Part shown: positions 1-10,016 of the stretch, one piece after another
Numbering within the stretch: the stretch's first letter is position 1
Layout: every line of letters begins with the position of its first letter
Assembly: GCA_019648995.1 (NCBI GenBank)
Contig: BLXT01005898.1
Location: forward strand, 1,459,368-1,481,218
Length of the DNA: 21,851 nucleotides
Direction of reading: 5' to 3'
Source of the DNA: Plakobranchus ocellatus
Taxonomy: Eukaryota > Mollusca > Gastropoda > Plakobranchidae
The notes under the pieces: generated by a model
What the model saw: the letters and a program-made list of their open reading frames with translations, nothing else
What the model was told of the DNA's origin: nothing
The model's database searches: none
Program-made: the position numbers and the translations under genes

Positions 1-56
1 CACACACACACACATACACAAACATGCATAGGTGCACACAAATTGCTTTTTTAAAG

Positions 57-102
<46 letters not shown>

Positions 103-1201
103 TTATTTATTAGTATTTTAAGGGACCATTTTTATATATGCATGATGCATTAATCTTTACAAATACAAAAATTCAAAGATGTAGATGATTTTCGATTTTT
201 TTTTAAGAAATATGCAAATATTTTGTAAAGATGTTATTGTATGTAATTACACAAGAATTATTGCAATCTGTACTGTTAGAATGATGATGATGATGATAGT
301 TATAACTATTACTTTTACTTTTAAGTGCTGCTGTTGCTCTTTTTGCCACTAATGTTTTATCATAATTTATAGTAGTATAAATTTTTTTATTTTTATGTCT
401 GTTATTGGTGCACATAAACTAAATTGAAGGGCAGCTCTCTTGAATAAAAAAATTAGATCTAAGTGAGCTGATGCTGTTGATAATTGAGTAAGGAAAAACA
501 AAACCAAAAAAAAAAAAAAACCAGTGATCACCAACTGAAACTCATTGAAGAAATCTATAGACCCTTTACATGGCATCTGTGGAATAAAATTTCAATAGCA
601 TTGTGGCTTTTGATAAAACCAAAATAACAATATCAGTAGGGCTGTGTTATTTTTGTTTTGATTGTTACTATGTTGTAATTGGTGTATCCTTTTTCCTCTA
701 ATATCGCTAACCATTACTGTTATCTATTTATGATTCTTCTTACTTTTTTTCTACCTAGTATTAAAACTTGTAGTAACATTAAAACAAGCATTGTTTCTAA
801 TAATAGTTCCAGGAAGAGCATTTGAGTATGAATTGATGCATGCTTTTTTTTGCTCTTTGATTGCTTAAATGAAAAAAGAAAAGGAAGGAGCTTTTGGTCA
901 ATTGTGCTCTTTGCAAACATGTATTGTAACTGTTAATGTGTAAATGAAGGATGAAGTCATAAACTTAACAGTCACACTTTTTTAGTAGCTAGTTTTTAAA
1001 GCTTCTTTTTATGAAACATGGCAAAACATGTATATGCTATTGTAACAATCAAAACTAATGTAGCAGGGAGATACTTATGCAGTTCTTAGTTGCGATTTAT
1101 TGCATCACTCTATTACATAATTTATCACTCAAAAATAAATTGCTAATTATATGTTGCTTTTGATTTTAAGCATTAAAAAAAAAGAATCCTTCTTTATGCA
1201 G
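1..1201. other. Intronic DNA upstream of the first visible exon, with simple repeats
   Basis: Holds a CA run at 1-14, a TA run at 59-98 followed by ATTT units to about 111, and an ATG trinucleotide run at 281-297. No G1-G3 GTPase motifs are encoded here, so the next upstream exon must lie outside the window and this intron exceeds 1.2 kb. Open frames on the minus strand are low-complexity and not convincing. Confidence 0.5.
59..111. repeat. (TA)n microsatellite with ATTT tail
   Basis: About 20 uninterrupted AT dinucleotides at 59-98, then ATTT tetramers. Read directly from the sequence. Confidence 0.95.
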
Positions 1202-1416
1202 TGGTTGTAGATTTGTCCATCCCTGAAAACTTGGAATCTGCCTTACTCTGGCGTCAAACTGTCTTGGGCTCTGCATCCTTCACCAGTAATAAGGATCAAT
1301 TGATAACAAAAGACAAAAAAACTAAGCATTCAGAGAAAGAAGAGCCAACTAGAGGCAAAGAAATAAAAAATACTGAGGACATCCCATTCTTGCTGCTTGG
1401 AAACAAGTTAGATTTC
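1202..1416 (+). CDS. Exon a: G4-containing GTPase exon
   Basis: The acceptor is TTTATGCAG and the donor GTATGT. The exon starts with two bases of a split codon and ends on a codon boundary. It encodes a beta strand and helix (VVDLSIPENLESALLW), about 40 charged Lys/Glu/Ser/Thr-rich residues, then IPFLLLGNKLDF with the NKLD nucleotide-specificity motif at 1402-1413. In typical Rabs the loop before G4 is only a few residues, so this is an insert. The acceptor needs the upstream exon to supply one base. Confidence 0.78.
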
Positions 1417-4400
1417 GTATGTGATTTTTCTCCTTTTTTTTTGTTGTTGTTATTTGTTTTTTATTTTTATTTTTATGTTTAACTTATGCATTCTTCAAGC
1501 TCACCTTCATCCTGTTACAAATAGCTTTACTTAACCCAAATATGAAAGTCATGTGCTTTATAATTATGTACAAAAAAATACCATCGTCAGTTTTTTTTAA
1601 AAAAGGCTTGTTAATATTAAAAAGCTAGTTATTCTAGTGGGCATCCATATTAGGGTAGCAAACGTAATTAATCCCACTGAGGAAAATTTTGCAACATGCA
1701 TGTACCTACCAAGTTCTATGTGAAAATTATGAGCATAAAACAACAACAAAAACATTCATTAACATAGAATTAAGGAGTATTGTAAGTTATGCAAATGCAC
1801 ATTACAATTTTTCTGTCTGACGATAAATAAATTGTATTAAATTAAACTGTTGTTGTCAATTTTGGCATTTCCTCTACCATAAAATTATATCATGTTATCC
1901 ACTGATAATTGGGATCAGTTATAGAACATCATTTGATCAAATGCTTGACTTCTGCTGCTATGATCATGTCCTCCAGCCAGTCTTTAATACCTTTTCCAAA
2001 AGTCATTCTCTTCATTTTTTGCTTTCAATCTTTGCTTCCAGAATAGGCTTTTCAATTAATTGTCTTGTTTTATTTGTCTAAAGTATTTTAGTTTCTTTTG
2101 TTTAATGATGTTCAACTATTAATGTGTTTTATTGAAAGTTACCCAAGTTTTGTTTGTTTGTTTGTTTTAATTTCATTTTCCTGTAAAGCAAAATCAAATG
2201 TTTCATTTGAATTTTCAATTTTCCCCAAACGTTCAATTTCCCATCAGAATCTCATTATGTTTCATTTACAACCAATCAAAGATAAAACCATTTCCCCACC
2301 ATACAATATGAGATTTAAAAAAAATAATCGAAGAATTTATTTTATAAAAAATAACATGAATCCTTTAACCAAAATTGAAAAACCCAGATCATTATTTTCT
2401 TAAGAAAGTAAAGTTAATTAGTAAACAAAATATCATGGATGATACCTTGGCTAGTACAGTAGTGGACTGAAAATAAGATTGACAATATTTTCTATGAACA
2501 TGCATGTATGAGTATGTATATCAATCACTTTATAATCCCCAACTGCAGTTGTGCTGCCTAAATGATTGTAAAATGTATCTCTACCAACAAATAGCTTTTT
2601 TTTTCCTGTTGAAAACGTAATATTATTTAATTGCCCTAGTTGTACTGATACACATAGCTTTTTCTTCCCTCTAACAAAATGGGGAGACTTTTTAAACCCA
2701 GACACACAAATGTGGTTAATTGTCTCTATAAAAGTCAACTGGGATAATAATTTTGTCACCCCCATTGTATAAATAAGGTAACAAAACGCTTCATGTGGAT
2801 AGAGTTAATTTGATGACATTGCTTTTGTCTATCTTTTTCTGACTTTGAAACAGATCACAAATCATTGACTTGTGATCTGTTTCAATTGTAATTCTCAGAT
2901 ATTAAAAACATTCAGCCTCTTGCCATAATTAGTTCTCATAGTCTACATTGCCTTGAACTCTGACTTCAGTATAACTATGTTTCTCAGCTAAAGCTACAAC
3001 ATTTATATGTATAACTATTTTTTTCATTTACAGTGTCAAAATAAGAAAATAGAAATAGATGAAAGCATAATGTTGAATGCTCCTGAGAAAGGTGATGATG
3101 CAAAGGGAAATGAAGAGGAAAATCTGATCATTTCAAATCGAGTTCAGCAACTGGAGGAAATTGCCACTAGAGGGTTTGAGGGAAGGTAATATGTGAATGC
3201 TCTTCATATTTCAAAAATTGTGCACTCGTTGCTTTCTAATTTGCAAGTCACAAGGTTTGCAGCAATTTCTAGCCATTTTAAAGGGAGTTTGCTATTAATA
3301 TAATATGCATAACATATGCATAAAGAAACAAATTTTATGTCTTTCTACAAATACCTTCTAAAAACAGTAAAATATTCCCTCAAATTGACCTAGTATGATA
3401 CGCCAATCTGAAAGTTGAGACATCAGTACTGCAGGTATCATCTGCATGTCAGAGCTCACTTGCATTTTTTAAACAATGAATATTTATTATCTCAACCATA
3501 ACTCTCTTATGCTTGCTTCTGTGCACAGATAGGCCATTATCCCATTCAATAATTATTATATTATTATTTGTAATTTTTATTATGTTTACTTTTTTATACT
3601 TTTATTTTGTCCCTTTATTGGCTATATCATTTATTATTTTTATTAAAATCATTTCACGTGATTTTTGTCTTCTTTCCATGCAGTGTCACAGTATCAGCTC
3701 TCAACAATGACTTGTCTGTCCATGCAGCCATCCAATCTTTTCTGCGTCACCTACTGGAAAAGAGAAATCTTGTTCAGCGCAAGTGGCTAGCTCGTGACCT
3801 CCAACAGCCTGAAAACAAGCCAATTGGCCGGCCTCGCTACAATCAGGAGCCACAGCTCAAGACTGTGGGCATTCAGGAGGTCAATCAAACTGCCTTTTGT
3901 ATTTTTGTTTACTGTCAATGTGTTTTTGTTGTATCCAGCTTAAGCATTGGTAGAAACATTTAAAAACATATGCAAGGTAATAAAACAAAAGAGTTTTTTT
4001 TTTCCTCCCTTTCATTCATAATGACATAATATCAATAAACTCTTTCATATAAATAAGGGAAGGGCAAAAAAAAAAACCAAAAAAAAAAACAATTATAAGA
4101 AAATTTCCTCATATCCCAATATTGCATACCTCGCCTGTGTTTTTTTCCTATTTTTTTCACACCAACACTCATAATAGGTTTTTCTTCCACTTACTAATGT
4201 AAAACAAAACCCCCATGATAAAAATCTACTCCTCTTCTAAGTGATCATGATAAACTTTATCTGGGAAACCAAAAAATGAATAATAGGGAAAAAAAATTTG
4301 TTATACTATGGAAAAAAAAAACTTATTAAAAGTGCAAAAGCATTATAAAAAACGTTATTAATGTAACATGACTTGCACTGTATGTTGGCTTAATAAATCG

Positions 4401-7400
4401 GTTAAGTACATAATACAACAGTTGGATTCTACTGGAGGAAAGAGGCCTAGCCATGTCATCTGTTGCTTTATTAATGGTACTGATATTGAAATATCCATTG
4501 ATTCAACATTGATACTCATTGCCTGAAAGAATAAGTTTTTAATTTTACAATGTTTTTGAAACTTCTCCAAGCTGAGAAATAAAAAAAAAAAATATCCTTC
4601 TCCAGCAGAAAATTTGATTATTTGCACAAATTAATCCAGATTGATGCAAAGTTCAGTGTAGCTGAGGACATCCTTTATCGAGTGTCCTCCCTGCAGCGCT
4701 ATCAGGAAGACTCTCTGCAAAAGTTTTCATTCCAGTGTGTGGAGGCAGGAGTGATAACTAACAACCAGGAGGCCAGTATGCAGAATTGTTTAGTGGCTCT
4801 TAGGGACAAACTTGCTGATTTGGACCTCAAGTTACAGGTGAGAGTTAATATAGAGTTTTTCCTAGCAGCTGCACTTGTACTTGTCAGTTTTGAAAAATAT
4901 GGGCATCTTTTAAAAATTTCCACTGTTTTCATCTACATGTGTTTGGAAAAAAAAATCTCTTCAATTTTTCAGTAATTCAATTACCAGGTAAGTTATGAAG
5001 AAGTAAATAAATTTTGGGACTTCCAAATACATACAATATGATAAAAGATATTATTAGAATATATAATTTTAATGAAGAAACCTGTGATAATATGATCAAA
5101 GATGTTATCAGGATATAGAATTTTGATTAAAAAACCTGCATTTTAATTTGTGTAGGGTTAATTTAAATTGTCTGCTATTCCTCAAAGCAAATTTGATCAT
5201 TTCATATTAAAAGTATATTTGGTTAATGTATGTACCCCAAATGAAAATTAGGATTTTTTTTTTATTCCACATCTGTTGAGCTTTTTAGAAACAGCTTGGA
5301 AAAACATTAAAAAACAAAACAAGAAGAACAAAAATCATCAACCTTGACCAACAAACAAAAAAGTTATCACATTCTCAAGTTTATTCGGACCTAGAAAATT
5401 TCCAGTTGGAAAATGTGTATTTTCCAAAGTTTGGGCTTCTGTAAAAACAAAAATATACATTCAAAAGAATTGGCAAATTTATTTTTGCTTTTCACTTGCA
5501 TGTGAGTCAAAATATAAGAGGATATGGAAACCAAGCAAAAAATGTAGGAGAAATTTGTCCCATAATTGAGAAAAAATTTCATTTTTTTTAAACTAAAAAT
5601 TGCTCCAAAACACTCTTGTAAGCCTTATTTGACCTAATGCTCTCCACAATCTTTAACTAATACAACTCTGAAACTTTCCAGGATCTTAGAAAAGTGCATG
5701 AAGGCATAGCTAAAATGTTTTGGGCCATTTCATATGAAAAGAACAAAAGTTATTTGAGCCTAAAGATAGGTGCATATGGAAAAAAAATAGCATGCGCCTG
5801 TGTTAGTTTATTGCAGTACAAAAGCTTTCTGTATATCAAATTAAAGAAAATTTTAAGTTCTACATATTATTCAGGGGTTTATTTCATTATCACAAAAAAT
5901 AAACAGATTCTGAATAAAAATGGAGAAAACATCAGCATGTATTTATACTAAAGTGCACATAGCCAGAATCGCTTGGATATCAATAGCAAGAAGTGTAGTT
6001 GTTTAAGCTGAATGTATAATATACTAAATTGAAGGGTTTGTAAAGCCCTACAAATAAAGTTAAGTTTATTGAATTCTCGCAAAAAGTAAACAAATTACAT
6101 ATGAAAATGGAGAAAGTAGCAGTGTAAAATTATTTAAATCGCGCATAAATGACATAGCTGAAATATCTTTAACAACAAAAATTATTATTTGAGCTCAATG
6201 CATTATGTACCAAATCAAAGGGAATTTTAAGTCCTACACAATGAAATAAAGCTCATTACATTATCCCATTTCATACCTGTTACCCTCTGCTTTAATTAAA
6301 TGAATAGGTAGTCGCTAATAGCTTTACAAATGTAAATAATGTCATTTAATCAAATAAATGTCCCCACAATTTTTTATTTGTGACTAAAAAGACTTCCAAA
6401 TTCTTTTTTAACATATCTAAAACTACAACAACTGCATGACATTGACAGATTTAAAACTAAAACAAAAAGCTTATGTCATAAACTAAATTTGAAAAAAACA
6501 TCAATATCTTTCAAATAAGTTTTAGGCCTTGAAAACATATCTGTTGGCCATTTTTTTTAAAGATTGTATGTCCCGTTCATGAAAAATGCTGGGGGGAAAA
6601 AACTAAATGGAGAAGAACAATAAGAAAAAAAGGAAAAAAAATACGGATTACGACTTGCTAGTAAATAAAACATCATTTTGTTTGCTTGTTTGTATTTCCT
6701 AAGTCGAATGATAGGGCGAAAAAATGATCATTCTGACTTTTAAATCTCCTAAGTTGGGTTCGATGCCCGACTGTATCTTTCCAGATCATCTCAGGATCAC
6801 TGCTAGTGTTAGTCTAAATCTTCGAATCGTGACTATTGAAAAGTTTAAATTTTTTATTTTAAATATTGATCTAGATGAGCTATCAATATGCATGTCTGTA
6901 CCTTAAACTGGCTTAATGCGACAGTAATCTATGAAAAATATAGTTTATATCTAGATCTACAAAGCAGCTATTTTGGCTGTTACTTTAATGACAATTCCTA
7001 CTGACACATAAGGCTAGCTAGACAGCATTACAAGTCACAACTTCTGTTTTAAAAAATGTATATCTTTTCATAATATCATTTACACAAGATAAATGCCTTT
7101 GGGAAAATCAGATAGTGTTGCAATCTATATGGTTTCTATATCAACTCGTCTGCAATTCACACTATAGGCTTCAGCCCATAGCTGATCATCTTGCCTCGGC
7201 TCAGCTGTCAGCCTCCAACATTCAGATCAATAAGAGCAGTTCTACACTTTGAGAGTATCCGATGCTGCTTGAGGTACCACCAATTTTTTCAACAATATTG
7301 TTTCTGTGAGCCATTCTACCATTATTATGGTTTTATGATGATATCAACAGCATTTCAGGCTACAAGCTGATATGACACCCATCGACCATATGTCTTCTAA

Positions 7401-9091
7401 ACCAAAAATTTTTCTGAAAATCTTGAATCCAATCCGCTTCCCACACCTTACTTATGCCATTATTGTATGAACAGTCATATAAATATGCGTACTCCAAAGA
7501 TGAAGTCTAATTACTGTCATTTTCAATATGTCAGTTCTATTTATGTCAGTCCATTCACGGCCAAGGTATTGAACAAAAAAGGAAATTTAGGCCTGTTCAA
7601 TCTGTTGAGCAAGTGTGTTGGGTGTTAATGTTCCTAAACAAAATAAACAAACAAGCGCAACAAAATATGCACACATTAAAAAAATTTAAAAAACCAAAAC
7701 AACAAACTATCAATCTTTATAATTGTTTTTATTTCATTTCAATAAAACATGTCTATCAAGAGTTATAGAGAGATAAGTAACCCAGTTTCAGTCACCCCGA
7801 CAGAGAGACTTTCTACTGCCACGAGGTGGGCACTTGTACTTAGATAATGTCATTTAAGTTTAAGTGACATGTCACTGCACTTTAGAGATTATGATAACTG
7901 AAACTAGAAACATATTTTTGTGATTTTGTTTCAGCTAAAGCTAAATGATGAGTTTTGTCACCTAGAGGTTAAAGCCAGCACTGAAGATGCTCAACTTGAC
8001 AAAAACTTACGTTATGCAATCAAAACATTCAACAAAGAAGTAAGTGAATGTTAAAAATATATATAAAAAGAGACATTTACTCATATATTTGTGCATATAA
8101 TATCACATCTAAGATGAGTGAATTTAAAAAATAAATCCTTTGAAGGACAATTAATAGTATTCAAGGGAAATTAAGACAATATCAAGAGGACTTTTAAGGT
8201 TGAGAAAAGATGGCTGTAGCAACATGGCTTGAAGCAAAAACTATTTTACCAGAGCATACAAGATATATCAAAAATAAAAATAACATTGAAACAGATAATG
8301 CATTTTTCATAGAGAATCCTACATATTTAATATTCTTTGAAGCTGAAAAAAAACCTTATATCTTTTTTTTTTTCTTTCAAAACATGGGTTTACTTGTTGG
8401 AATCAAATAAAATAAATCCTTAAAGGTTCTCACGATTTTCAAACAGATATACCTGATGATGCATTTAGAGTAACTATAATCTTTTTTCTTTACAATCCAA
8501 CCCATTCAGTCAAAATTGAAGTCATTGCAAAAAAATGACCTCTACATTAAATGGGGCCTGCTATAATAAAACGTGTTTCCATAATTAACAGCGATGCAAT
8601 ATCATTCTCACATCTGCTTTTGTTAAAAATTTTAAACATAGTTTTTTTTTTTGTCTTCTCGCATTTAGTATGCAGCAGTTACAAAAGCCATCCTTGCCGA
8701 ATTTCCTGTTGCAGAGATTAAACTTGCACAGCTCGAGTCGCAAGTGGATCAGCTGTGTAAAACTCAGATGATCAAGCAGGAGAGTCGAAAAGATCAATCT
8801 GCATTGAAATCCACATCACTCCAAGACAGACAGGAGGGCTGTATGGAACCATCAACCACATCAAGAAGTGAAACTGTTTTCCCTCTCACTACTTCTCATG
8901 TGAACAAATCGAGCTTTTCAGGTGATGCTGATAGTGGAATTAAAATTCCAGGAGTCTCCGGTACAATGAGAGTGGGGGCAGTGGTTGAAAGGAATCGGGC
9001 AGTTCTGCGACATGCATCCCATGAATGCCATGACTGTCTTGCTCACATTCAGCGGTCCGTGAAGCAGGCAAAGGCTGCCTTTGTTTGGTAA
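1202..9091 (+). CDS. Rab/Ras-like small GTPase fused to a C-terminal coiled-coil region (3' six exons; 5' end outside window)
   Basis: Six exons join with consistent phases: 1202-1416, 3034-3185, 3684-3879, 4640-4837, 7935-8039 and 8669-9091, giving 428 visible residues and a TAA stop. Seen: a strand-helix start VVDLSIPENLESALLW, then IPFLLLGNKLD (G4 motif NKxD, guanine recognition), then VTVSAL (G5, SA motif) and a last GTPase helix ending near EKRNLVQRK. After a linker with GRPRYNQEP come about 200 residues of mainly helical, heptad-like sequence, a Ser/Thr-rich stretch and a terminal helix containing HECHDC. Known: G4 and G5 in this order mark the second half of a Ras-superfamily domain; the DLSxPENLESAxxW style resembles Rab32/38/29 proteins. 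Inferred: P-loop and switch regions lie in exons upstream of the window. Two charged inserts and the absence of C-terminal cysteines are unlike ordinary Rabs, so membrane attachment by prenylation is unlikely. I do not recognise an orthologue; the cellular role is unknown. Confidence 0.8.
1417..3033 (+). other. Intron 1 (within window)
   Basis: A GT-AG intron of 1617 bases between the G4 exon and the linker exon. It contains a TTTG run at 2150-2166, a perfect hairpin at 2845-2885 and no supported gene. The 101-codon open frame at 2098-2403 is AT-driven. Confidence 0.65.
2845..2885. repeat. Perfect 16-bp inverted repeat, 9-nt loop
   Basis: The arms TTGAAACAGATCACAA (2845-2860) and TTGTGATCTGTTTCAA (2870-2885) are exact reverse complements around a 9-base loop. 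It is read directly from the sequence and lies in intron 1, about 150 bases before the next exon. It could be a foldback remnant or an RNA hairpin. Confidence 0.95.
3034..3185 (+). CDS. Exon b: linker between G4 and G5
   Basis: The acceptor TTCATTTACAG and donor GTAATA bound an open frame in phase 0 that leaves two bases. It encodes an acidic, lysine-rich linker followed by a helix, RVQQLEEIATRGFEG. The helix sits where alpha-4 of a small GTPase should be, just before the G5 strand in the next exon. The first 35 or so residues look disordered and enlarge the normal G4-G5 spacing. Confidence 0.72.
3186..3683 (+). other. Intron 2
   Basis: A 498-base GT-AG intron, AT-rich, with a T-rich tract before the CAG at 3681-3683. 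No other feature was seen. Confidence 0.65.
3684..3879 (+). CDS. Exon c: G5 motif and last GTPase helix
   Basis: A good acceptor (CTTTCCATGCAG) opens the frame VTVSALNNDLSVHAAIQSF. SAL at 3694-3702 matches the G5 SAK/SAL motif, and the following helix through LLEKRNLVQRK matches the GTPase C-terminal helix. A basic/proline linker (GRPRYNQEP) follows. The chosen donor, GAG|GTCAAT, is weak, but it leaves phase 0, as the next exon requires. The frame stays open to 3963, so read-through of the intron would add about 28 residues; this is less likely. Confidence 0.75.
3880..4639 (+). other. Intron 3 (boundaries partly uncertain)
   Basis: A 760-base interval between exon c and exon d with many A runs. 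The segment 4422-4520 is less AT-rich and open in one plus-strand frame, but I find no splice donor that fits the phase, so I leave it as intron. Confidence 0.5.
4640..4837 (+). CDS. Exon d: first coiled-coil exon
   Basis: The exon encodes 66 residues beginning IDAKFSVAEDILYRVSSLQR and ending LRDKLADLDLKLQ, a regular helical pattern with hydrophobic residues every three to four positions. The donor CAG|GTGAGA is strong. The start is less certain: the AG at 4638-4639 gives the required phase 0 but its pyrimidine tract is distant (about 4596-4603). The better-looking AGs at 4605 and 4608 would put the frame out of phase with the previous exon. Confidence 0.72.
5038..5145. repeat. 54-bp tandem duplication, diverged
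   Basis: Copy 1 starts ATGATAAAAGATATTATTAG at 5038 and copy 2 starts ATGATCAAAGATGTTATCAG at 5092, a period of 54. Both run on to an AAACCTG block. Several substitutions separate them, so the duplication is not recent. Confidence 0.75.
5695..6265. repeat. Three-copy tandem repeat, period ~187 bp
   Basis: An anchor block, AAATTAAAG / AAATTGAAG / AAATCAAAG, occurs at 5838, 6026 and 6212 (spacings 188 and 186). It is followed in each copy by a related TTTTAAGT(C/T)CTACA-like block, and copies 1 and 2 share an ATGGAGAAA block near 5920 and 6106. Copies 1 and 3 also share CATAGCT near their starts. Copy 1 carries about 75 extra bases between that block and the anchor. The copies are well diverged. 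Confidence 0.7.
7380..7620 (-). mobile_element. Possible degenerate LINE 3'-ORF fragment
   Basis: A minus-strand reading contains REWTDINRTDIL and, after a short helix-like stretch, LWSTHIYM. This recalls the C-terminal tail of many invertebrate LINE ORF2 proteins, which have W-D--N-DIL and LRW-GH--RM blocks. Only about 45 codons are open and I see no endonuclease or YxDD core. The similarity is weak, and it may be chance. Confidence 0.2.
7935..8039 (+). CDS. Exon e: short coiled-coil exon
   Basis: Exactly 35 codons in phase 0, between a strong acceptor (TTTTGTTTCAG) and a near-perfect donor (GTAAGTG). The product begins LKLNDEFCHLEVKASTEDAQ and continues the helical register of the previous exon. 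The 3.1-kb intron before it is the longest fully contained in the window. Confidence 0.78.
8040..8668 (+). other. Intron 5
   Basis: A 629-base GT-AG intron in phase 0 between exons e and f. A T-run precedes the acceptor. The 66-codon open frame at 8210-8410 is lysine-, phenylalanine- and asparagine-rich as expected by chance in AT-rich DNA. Confidence 0.65.
8669..9091 (+). CDS. Exon f: terminal exon with stop
   Basis: The acceptor CTCGCATTTAG opens 140 codons and a TAA. The first 40 residues (YAAVTKAILAEFPVAEIKLA and beyond) are helical. A Ser/Thr/Lys-rich, probably disordered middle follows, then a helix near RVGAVVERNRAVLRHA with HECHDC, ending in KAAFVW. There is no CAAX, CC or CXC ending. 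Codon use and GC content are clearly higher than in the flanking DNA. Confidence 0.8.
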   Translation, partial: YAAVTKAILAEFPVAEIKLAQLESQVDQLCKTQMIKQESRKDQSALKSTSLQDRQEGCMEPSTTSRSETVFPLTTSHVNKSSFSGDADSGIKIPGVSGTMRVGAVVERNRAVLRHASHECHDCLAHIQRSVKQAKAAFVW

Positions 9092-9475
9092 AGCTAAAGT
9101 CTCAAAGGCAACATGTAGTTCTCTATACTTTGTTTTTTGAATAATCAAACTCTTTGAGCCATAACCCCTCTGCGCAAATTGTCAGAAGCAAAAACTTTGA
9201 AGCAATTGGGCTTGTGATAAAAAATGTCAAAACCTCCAATCCAATCACGTGACAAATTTGTTCAAATTTTAAAAATAACACTACTTATTGGTACACCATG
9301 GGTTTGTTTTTTGTTTTTTTTTTTTAGGCATAGGCCTACCAGTTTTTTGTCCTAATTAAGAAACCTCCTTTTTTGTCCCTTTTGAAATACAGTTTTTTTT
9401 TTGTTTCTATTGTCACATCATAATCTATAGGTTATTGCCTTCATTGTTATACAAATAAATTTTCTCACCATTATA
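9092..9475 (+). other. Probable 3' UTR with poly(A) signal
   Basis: The stretch after the TAA has no open frame of note. An AATAAA lies at 9454-9459, about 365 bases past the stop, which is a reasonable cleavage position. No transcript evidence is available, and a later signal could be used instead. Confidence 0.4.
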
Positions 9476-10016
9476 TTAATTCTCTTTTATGCCCTTAATT
9501 CAGCTGTAATTGTGATGAAAAAAGATTTTATTACTTTTGTTAACAACTAAAATATGTTATTTTTTTAGTCAGTTTTACTATAACTATAGGATATCTCGAT
9601 TAAAAAAAAAAATCCCTTGTTAATGATAAAAAAATTATATTAAAATGAAAGAGCCATTTTCCAAAATACCATTTTCAGAAATCATTTTGATTTTTTATGA
9701 GATATATTTTTAATCACTCTTTAAATGCTGCTTACTGCATTTGATCAATGTGAAAATGATTACTTTATGCATCCATCTATTTTTTTCCTAAAATTATTCG
9801 TGAGCATATTTAAATCGTATTTATAATAATCTTTAAAAACTGCAATCCACACTTGTTGATTTTGTTATATTGAAAGATTTTGATACCAAAAACTCCCCAA
9901 ACATTTCTTTTTTTAGTCATTGTTCTTACTCAGTGCTCCATTTATCAATACCACTGATGTATAGATATTCGACAGTATTAGTCCCTTATTTTGCCTTCCT
10001 TTTTAACTGATAAAAA
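9476..10016. other. AT-rich intergenic DNA, nothing recognised
   Basis: Homopolymer-rich sequence without open frames, splice-like structure or repeats that I can support. Confidence 0.5.

Larger units (their letters stand above)
4838..7934 (+). other. Intron 4, repeat-bearing
   Basis: The 3.1-kb intron between exons d and e. It carries a 54-bp duplication (5038-5145), a three-copy ~187-bp repeat (5695-6265), a possible Pol III B-box (6757-6767), a possible minus-strand LINE relic (7380-7620) and nested inverted repeats (7784-7905). These are separate entries or findings. Confidence 0.65.

Noticed and set aside
2098-2403. 101-codon open frame in intron 1
   Set aside because: Phe/Lys/Asn/Ile-rich as expected from AT-rich DNA, no domain, lies inside a well-supported intron.
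2451-2765. 104-codon minus-strand open frame
   Set aside because: No recognisable motif, sits in an intron on the opposite strand, and composition matches the background.
4358-4627. Minus-strand open frame and a plus-strand open stretch at 4422-4520
   Set aside because: Less AT-rich than its surroundings, but no splice sites fit the phases of exons c and d and no family is recognised.
5694-5951. 85-codon plus-strand open frame
   Set aside because: It runs through copy 1 of the ~187-bp repeat; the other copies do not keep the frame.
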